Notes under the pieces: model-generated | Seen by the model: only the letters and a program-made list of their open reading frames with translations | Database searches by the model: none | Told to the model about the DNA's origin: nothing | Shown: in pieces, positions 1-5,795 of the stretch | Numbering within the stretch: position 1 is the stretch's first letter | Layout of the letters: each line of letters starts with the position of its first letter | Assembly (NCBI GenBank): GCA_041574955.1 | Contig: JBFGNS010000217.1 | Location: 1-5,795, forward strand | From: CALZJC01 sp041574955 | Lineage (GTDB): Bacteria; Acidobacteriota; Thermoanaerobaculia; Multivoradales; JAHEKO01 | Reading direction: 5' to 3' | Length of the DNA: 5,795 nt | Made by a program: the position numbers and the translations under genes

Positions 1-300
1 GACGCCGAGCTCACCGCCCGGACGCGCGACTTCGTCGGCCCGTTCGGCGAGATGCCGGCGTTCACCGACGAGGTGGTCTTCCGCACCACCCGCAACGTCG
101 AGATCCCGATCACCGACCTCAGGCTCGACTACGGCTACGCCTTCGGCCCACGCTTCACCGTCGGCCTCGGCGCCACCGCCTCGGTGTGGCACGGCGTGCC
201 GGTGCCGCCGGGGGTCATCCCGACCCTCGGCCCCGGCGGCCAGGACGAGAATAGCCTCGAGCTCGTCGGTATCGTCGCCAGCCTGCGGCTGAACTTCTGA
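1..300 (+). CDS. C-terminal end of a probable outer-membrane beta-barrel protein (5' partial)
   Basis: The frame is open from the first base and ends at a TGA at 298-300, giving 99 residues of a protein whose start lies outside the window. The last 70 or so residues alternate polar and hydrophobic residues with many Gly, Tyr and Phe, as in transmembrane beta strands: a strand around LDYGYAF, one around FTVGLGATASVW, then a Pro/Gly-rich loop and a last strand LELVGIVASLRLNF. The chain ends in Phe, the usual C-terminal signal for insertion by the BAM complex. This supports an outer-membrane barrel, but the family, cargo and number of strands cannot be told from the fragment. It faces the histidine kinase gene tail to tail with only 22 nt between their stop codons and is probably unrelated to the minus-strand genes. 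Confidence 0.7.
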   Translation, partial: DAELTARTRDFVGPFGEMPAFTDEVVFRTTRNVEIPITDLRLDYGYAFGPRFTVGLGATASVWHGVPVPPGVIPTLGPGGQDENSLELVGIVASLRLNF

Positions 301-322
301 CGGCACCCACCGCGGACCGCGA

Positions 323-2238
<1,916 letters not shown>

Positions 2239-2242
<4 letters not shown>

Positions 2243-3000
2243 GGCACCAGCTCGGCCGACAGGGCGCGCGCCTCGCTCAGCAGCTCGGCGGCCGCCGTCA
2301 GCACCGGCGGGCGCTCGGACGGCTGGCCCGTCGCCGGCTCATCGTCGCCGGGCGCCTCGTCGGGGTCGCCCAGCCCGGCGTCACGCAGCCGGCGCAGCCG
2401 GGCGAGGATGGAGTCGCGGATCTCGGGCGCGTTGTCGATGCCGCGGAAGTGGCCGACGTGCAGATCGTCGCCGGCGCTCTCACCGCCGGCCTCCTTCTGC
2501 CTGCCGCCGCCGCCGGCGGTCTGCACCCTCAGGTCGGCGATGCCGAAGAAGCGCTGCAGCGGTCCCTGGCGGATCTCGACGTTCTGGATGTTGGAGAAGG
2601 TCATGGTGCGCTCGCGCACCTTCCACAGGCCCTCGCGGATGCGCAGGCTGCGGTCGGTGGTCAGGTACCAGCGGTAGCGGTAGTCGAGCGCCACCAGCAG
2701 AAAAGACAGCGGCAGCTGGGCCACGAAGCCGGCGATCGCCAGCCATTCGAGCCGCCCGATCCAGGCCCACGGCGTCCACGACACGGCGTCGACCTGGTCC
2801 ATCGCGCCGAGGAAGTAGAGACCGAAGACCAGACCGGCGGCGGTGCCGAGCTGCTTCCAGCCCCACGCCAGCAGCCGGTAGCGGAAGAACCCCGGCGCCG
2901 CGCGAAAGACGCGCAGCGACTCCGGCGCGCCGAGTGGCGGGTCGGGGCGCGGCGGCACCTTGAGCATCCGGCGGATCGGCTCCTGCAGCCGCTCAAGCAT
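2239..3000 (-). CDS. Membrane protein with one bacterial PH (bPH2, YdbT-like) domain
   Basis: A 253-residue protein from the preferred ATG at 3000. An amphipathic basic N-terminus (1-40) is followed by two hydrophobic segments at about 48-66 and 84-105, split by a Trp-rich loop. A bPH2 domain (DUF304, as in YdbS/YdbT) then starts right after the second helix: YRYRWYLTTDRSLRIREG, a beta-rich core with FSNIQNVEIRQGPLQRFFGI and DLRVQTAGG, continuing to about 206. A disordered acidic/Pro-rich stretch (210-232) leads to a short C-terminal helix. An in-frame GTG at 3042 would add 14 residues, but ATG 3000 has GGAGG eight bases upstream and is the better start. It overlaps the other PH gene by 8 nt and the kinase gene by 4 nt. 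The pair resembles a split two-gene form of the YdbS-YdbT arrangement; the molecular function of that family is poorly known. Confidence 0.88.
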
Positions 3001-3553
3001 CGCCTGCTCCTCCCGGGCCCGGGCGGCGCTGGGCCAGCGCACGCCTCACCGCCGCCAGCTCGCCGGCCACCTGCCGCAGGGTCGCCGTCAGCTCGTCGGC
3101 AACGTCGTCGCTCAGCGCCGGCCGCTCGGCCGCCGCCGCCGGCCGGCCGCCGGCCTTGGCGGGACCGGCCGCGGCACCTCGCATGCGGGCGTAGAGGAAG
3201 TCGCGCAGCGGCTGGAGCTCGCGGATCCCCTCGATGGTCATCTCGGCCTTGGCGCTGCCGCTGGCGGTCTGCACCTTGATCCGCCCGAGGCCCAGCCAGC
3301 GCTCGACCACGTTGGACACCAGGTGGAGGTCCTGGATCCGCGCGTAGGTGAGGTGGATCTCGCGCCGGAACAGGATCCCCCAGCGCATCGAGATCCCCTC
3401 GTCGTCGAACCGGTAGCGCAGCGTCCGGTAGCGGAAGTACAGCACCATGAGCGGCACGAGGAAGAACGGCCCGGCCAGCAGCGCGGCCAGCGCGTAGTAG
3501 GTCATCAGCGCCGGATCGGGGCGCTCGAGCTCGAAGATGCGATCGTCTGCCAA
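2993..3553 (-). CDS. Small membrane protein with one bacterial PH (bPH2, YdbS-like) domain
   Basis: A 186-residue protein. One long hydrophobic stretch (about 15-40, centred on ALAALLAGPFFLVPLMVLYF) could be a single helix or a tight hairpin. A bPH2 domain follows at about 41-125, with the family's RYRFDDEGISMRWGILFRR opening, then IHLTYARIQDLHL and GLGRIKVQTASG. Residues 126-146 are an Ala/Gly/Pro linker and 147-176 form a predicted amphipathic, coiled-coil-prone helix. The start is TTG at 3553: GAGAGGAGA lies just upstream with a five-base spacer, the next in-frame ATG (residue 17) would cut into the membrane segment, and no closer start is as well placed. The gene overlaps its PH partner by 8 nt, so the two are probably made in equal amounts and act together. 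It lies 69 nt after the XdhC-YHS gene and may open its own transcription unit or continue the CODH operon. Confidence 0.85.
   Translation of the reverse strand: MADDRIFELERPDPALMTYYALAALLAGPFFLVPLMVLYFRYRTLRYRFDDEGISMRWGILFRREIHLTYARIQDLHLVSNVVERWLGLGRIKVQTASGSAKAEMTIEGIRELQPLRDFLYARMRGAAAGPAKAGGRPAAAAERPALSDDVADELTATLRQVAGELAAVRRALAQRRPGPGGAGDA
3007..3014 (-). promoter_or_regulatory. Ribosome binding site for the second PH gene (decides ATG 3000 over GTG 3042)
   Basis: The minus strand reads GGGAGGAG, a near-perfect Shine-Dalgarno site whose GGAGG core is eight bases from the ATG at 3000. It lies inside the last codons of the first PH gene, so the second cistron would be started by ribosomes finishing the first one. 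Confidence 0.75.
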
Positions 3554-3622
3554 GGCTTCTCCTCTCGCCGTCCCGCGGCGCCGAAGATCCTACCCCGCCG
3601 CGGCGGCGCGGCGGCGACGGCG
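3554..3622. other. Longest intergenic gap, between the XdhC-YHS and PH genes
   Basis: These 69 bases hold a 12-bp perfect GC palindrome at 3595-3606 (CCGCCGCGGCGG) and the Shine-Dalgarno site of the PH gene. The palindrome has no loop and no following T-run, so it is not a convincing Rho-independent terminator. A TAGGAT on the minus strand (3587-3592) resembles a -10 box but has no -35 partner. Whether transcription stops, restarts or reads through here cannot be decided from sequence. Confidence 0.4.
3558..3566 (-). promoter_or_regulatory. Ribosome binding site for the first PH gene (supports TTG start)
   Basis: The minus strand reads GAGAGGAGA here, with the AGGAG core five bases before the TTG at 3553. 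It is the reason for accepting a TTG start for this gene. Confidence 0.7.
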
Positions 3623-4609
3623 TCAGCCGGTGCCGAGGTAGCGGGCGGGCCCGGCGGCGAACTTCGTCAGGCAGCCCGCGCAGCAGAAGTAGTAGGTCGT
3701 GCCGTCGTGCTGGTGGACGTGCATGGCGCCCTCGATCCGGACGCTCATGCCACACACCGGGTCGGTGGCGGTCGCCGGCCCGGTACCGGCCGGTTCGCGG
3801 GCCGCCGGCTCGCCCTCCGCCGCCGACCAGTCGAAGCCGTCGGCCGCCGGGCGCAGCTGCACCAGCTCGGCCAGGATGCTGAGCGCGATCTCCTCGGGCG
3901 AGCGGGCACCGATGTCGAGGCCGGCCGGGGCGTGCAGCGCGGCGAGGCGTTCCGGCTCGATGCCGCGGACCTTCAGGTAGTTGCGGATCGACTCGGCCCG
4001 CCTGCGGCTGGCCACCAGCCCGACGTAGGGCGCGCCCGACTCGAGGGCGTGCTCGAGCGCGATCTCGTCGTGGTCGCCGTGGGTGGCGACCACCACCGCG
4101 GTCAGCGGGTGGACGTGGGCACCGATCTCGCCGCTTCCGGCCAGCGTCCGCTCGGCGCCGTCGAGCTCGGCGCCGACCGCCACGACCTCGTGGCCCATCG
4201 CCTTGCCGAGCGCGGCGAGCGCCCGCGCTAGCGGCTGGTCGCCGACCACCACGAGGCGCGGCCGGGGTGAGTTGGGCTGGATGAAGATCTCCATGGTGCC
4301 CCCGCTGAAGCAGGTCATCGAAAGGTCGGTGATGCCCTCGCGCGTGCCGTTGGCGTCGGGCTCGGTGGCCAGCCGGACGAGCCGGCTGCGGCCGTCGGCG
4401 AGCGCCGCCAGCGCCTCCTCGACCACCGTCGGCCGCGCGCAGCTGCCGCCCACCCAGCCGCGCAGCTCGCCGTCGAGGGTGACGATCGCACGGTCGCCCG
4501 GCTTGCCCGACGTCGGCCGCTCGACCCGCACCACGGTGGCGGTGGCGAACGGCCGGCCGCGGCTCTCGAGCTCGGCCGCCGCGGCAAAGAAGTCGAAGGA
4601 GGCGCCCAT
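3623..4609 (-). CDS. coxF: XdhC/CoxF-family molybdenum hydroxylase maturation protein with C-terminal YHS domain
   Basis: A 328-residue protein with three parts. The N-terminal XdhC/CoxI domain (about 5-112) has GWVGGSCARP with Cys57 and a second conserved-looking MTCFSGGTMEIFI with Cys100. The Rossmann-like XdhC C-terminal domain (about 117-250) shows LVVVGDQPLARAL, VVVATHGDHDEIAL, YVGLVASRRR and GLDIGARSPEEIALSI. After a 30-residue Ala/Gly/Pro linker comes a YHS metal-binding domain (282-325): DPVCGM with Cys286, three spaced histidines (297, 299, 301) and YYFCCAGC with Cys309, 310 and 313. XdhC-type proteins load and sulfurate or otherwise finish the Mo cofactor of xanthine dehydrogenase-like enzymes; CoxF is reported to act in completing the Mo-Cu site of CO dehydrogenase. 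The gene begins 19 nt after the CoxL-like stop, with no strong Shine-Dalgarno site, fitting coupled expression. The symbol is inferred from context; coxI is the alternative. Confidence 0.88.
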   Translation of the reverse strand: MGASFDFFAAAAELESRGRPFATATVVRVERPTSGKPGDRAIVTLDGELRGWVGGSCARPTVVEEALAALADGRSRLVRLATEPDANGTREGITDLSMTCFSGGTMEIFIQPNSPRPRLVVVGDQPLARALAALGKAMGHEVVAVGAELDGAERTLAGSGEIGAHVHPLTAVVVATHGDHDEIALEHALESGAPYVGLVASRRRAESIRNYLKVRGIEPERLAALHAPAGLDIGARSPEEIALSILAELVQLRPAADGFDWSAAEGEPAAREPAGTGPATATDPVCGMSVRIEGAMHVHQHDGTTYYFCCAGCLTKFAAGPARYLGTG

Positions 4610-4628
4610 CGCCCGGCGCGGCGCGCGT

Positions 4629-5795
4629 CTAGCCGTCGACCCCGGCGTCGCGCAGCGCCCGCCACACCTTCTGCGGCGTGATCGGGATCTCCAGGTGGCG
4701 CACCCCGAGGTGCCACAGGGCGTCGACCACCGCGTTGGCGATCGCCGGCGGCGCGCCGACGGTGGGCGACTCGCCCACTCCCTTGGCTCCCAGCGGGTGG
4801 TGCGGCGACGGCGTGATCGTCTTGCCCAGCTCCCAGCGCGGGCTCTCGACCGCGGTCGGCACCAGGTAGTCGGCCATCGTGCCCGACAGGTTCTGCCCGG
4901 TCTCGTCGTAGACGATCTCCTCGTACAACGCCGGCGCCAGCCCCTGGGTGAGGCCGCCCTCGATCTGGCCCTCGACGATCATCGGGTTGATGATGTTGCC
5001 GCAGTCGTCCACCGCCACGAAGCGGCGGACGTGCACCTCGCCGGTGCCCTTGTCGACGTCGACCACGCAGATATAGCTGCCGAACGGGAAGGTCAGGTTG
5101 GGCGGGTCGTAGTAGTCGGTGGCCTCGAGCCCGGCCTCCATCCCCGGCGGGTGGTTGGTGTAGGCGGCGAAGGCGATCTCCTGGATGGTCTTGGCCTGCT
5201 GCGGCGAGCCTTTGACCTGGAACCGGTCGACCTGCCACTCGAGGTCGTCCTCCCCCACCTCCAGCAGGTAGGCGGCGATCTTCCTGGCCTTGGCCTTGAT
5301 CTTGCGGGCCGCCATGGCGCCGGCGGCGCCGGCGGTGGGCGTCGAGCGGCTGGCGTAGGTGCCCAGGCCGTACGGCGCGGTTTCGGTATCGCCCTCCTCC
5401 ACCTGCACGTCCTCGGCCGGCAGACCCAGCTCCTCGGCGACGATCTGGGCGTAGGTGGTCTCGTGCCCCTGGCCCTGGCTCTTGGTGCCGAAGCGGGCGA
5501 TCGCCTTGCCGGTGGGGTGGATGCGGATCTCGGCCGAGTCGAACATCTTGATCCCCAGGATGTCGAAGTCGCGCGACGGTCCGGCGCCCACCACCTCGGT
5601 GAAGCTCGAGATGCCGATCCCCATCAGCTCGCCGCGCTCGCGCTTCTCGGCCTGCTCGCGTCGCAGCCCCTGGTAGTCGATCATCTTCATCGCCTTCTCG
5701 AGCGCGGCGCGGTAGTTGCCGCTGTCGTACTGCCAGCCGGTGGGCGAGGTATAGGGGAACTGGTCCGCCCGGATGAAGTTTTACTTGCGGAAGTC
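4629..5795 (-). CDS. coxL: Molybdopterin-binding large subunit of aerobic CO dehydrogenase type (C-terminal part, interrupted by in-frame TAA)
   Basis: The frame is homologous to the C-terminal Mo-cofactor domains of CoxL and other xanthine oxidase family large subunits (normally near 800 residues). Counting from the ATG at 5690, it has SQGQGHETTYAQI (71-83), GTYASRS (110-116), the cofactor motif NIINPMIVEGQIEGG (232-246) and GAKGVGES with Glu307, the invariant catalytic glutamate. Homologous sequence clearly continues upstream of that ATG (NFIRADQFPYTSPTGWQYDS and on) to the window edge, so 5690 is not the true start. A TAA at 5781-5783 breaks the frame within this conserved part (see the separate entry). 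MFDSAEIRIHPTG and SPHHPLGAKGVGESPTVG recall form I CoxL, but the diagnostic Cys loop lies outside the window, so substrate is inferred. The stop is TAG, 19 nt before the XdhC-YHS gene, which supports a CODH-type operon. Confidence 0.85.
5781..5783 (-). other. In-frame TAA stop within the CoxL-like coding frame
   Basis: Read on the minus strand from the window edge, the frame gives DFRK, then TAA, then NFIRADQFPY. Family members commonly have an uninterrupted Asp-x-x-(Arg/Lys)-x-Asn-Phe-Ile at this place, so the stop occupies exactly one codon with no shift of frame or length. A single base change from a sense codon such as AAA, CAA or GAA would create it. It may be a real nonsense mutation or an error near a sequence end; the window alone cannot separate these. 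Confidence 0.85.

Noticed and set aside
301..322. Bidirectional terminator between the convergent barrel and kinase genes
   Set aside because: Only 22 bases, with no stable stem-loop and T-run visible.
3587..3592. TAGGAT on the minus strand as a -10 promoter box for the PH-kinase genes
   Set aside because: No -35-like element at a suitable distance; the region upstream is plain GCC/GCG repeats.
3595..3606. GC palindrome considered as a terminator after the XdhC-YHS gene
   Set aside because: It is a perfect palindrome with no loop and no T-run on either side, and such GC repeats are expected by chance in this sequence.
2960..4231. A 423-codon plus-strand frame antisense to the PH and XdhC-YHS genes
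   Set aside because: No recognisable domain; composition is that of a reverse-strand shadow, and it crosses several well-supported genes and an intergenic gap.
4315..5238. A 307-codon minus-strand frame spanning the CoxL and XdhC genes
   Set aside because: Alternate frame of two genes with clear homology; Arg/Gly/Ala-rich with no domain.
5690..5690. ATG at 5690 as the true start of the CoxL-like gene
   Set aside because: CoxL-family sequence continues in the same frame upstream of it to the window edge, and the family is far longer, so this is an internal methionine.

Overview
The window is very GC-rich (roughly 70 % by eye) and almost entirely coding. It opens with the end of what looks like an outer-membrane beta-barrel protein, which points to a diderm (Gram-negative) bacterium. 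GC content, long Ala/Arg/Pro/Gly-rich proteins and a CO-dehydrogenase-type cluster would suit Acidobacteriota, Myxococcota or a similar soil or marine lineage, but nothing here fixes the phylum.

Layout: a short plus-strand gene end (1-300) converges on five genes that all read on the minus strand. In their own transcription order these are: (1) the C-terminal part of a molybdenum hydroxylase large subunit, most like the aerobic carbon monoxide dehydrogenase subunit CoxL (runs off the window at 5795, ends at 4629); (2) an XdhC/CoxF-type maturation protein with a C-terminal YHS metal-binding domain (4609-3623); (3) and (4) two small membrane proteins that each carry one bacterial PH (bPH2, YdbS/YdbT-like) domain (3553-2993 and 3000-2239); (5) a soluble PAS-histidine kinase with two C-terminal receiver domains (2242-323). 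The gaps and overlaps are 19 nt, 69 nt, 8 nt overlap and 4 nt overlap, so genes 3-5 are almost certainly translationally coupled and all five may form one transcript.

Functional reading: the CoxL-like enzyme would oxidise CO (or another small substrate of the xanthine oxidase superfamily) at a molybdopterin cytosine dinucleotide site. The XdhC-YHS protein is a plausible maturation factor for that site, possibly in copper delivery if the enzyme has the Mo-Cu centre. The PH pair and the kinase form a second, tightly linked unit that looks like a membrane-associated signalling module; a link to CO metabolism is suggested only by position.

The most striking direct observation is an in-frame TAA at 5781-5783 inside the conserved part of the CoxL-like frame. 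Recognisable homologous sequence lies on both sides with no change of frame or length. It lies 12 bases from the window edge and is either a real nonsense mutation or a sequence error. No RNA gene, CRISPR array, insertion sequence, convincing terminator or promoter was found, and no stretch over 300 bases lacks a gene.
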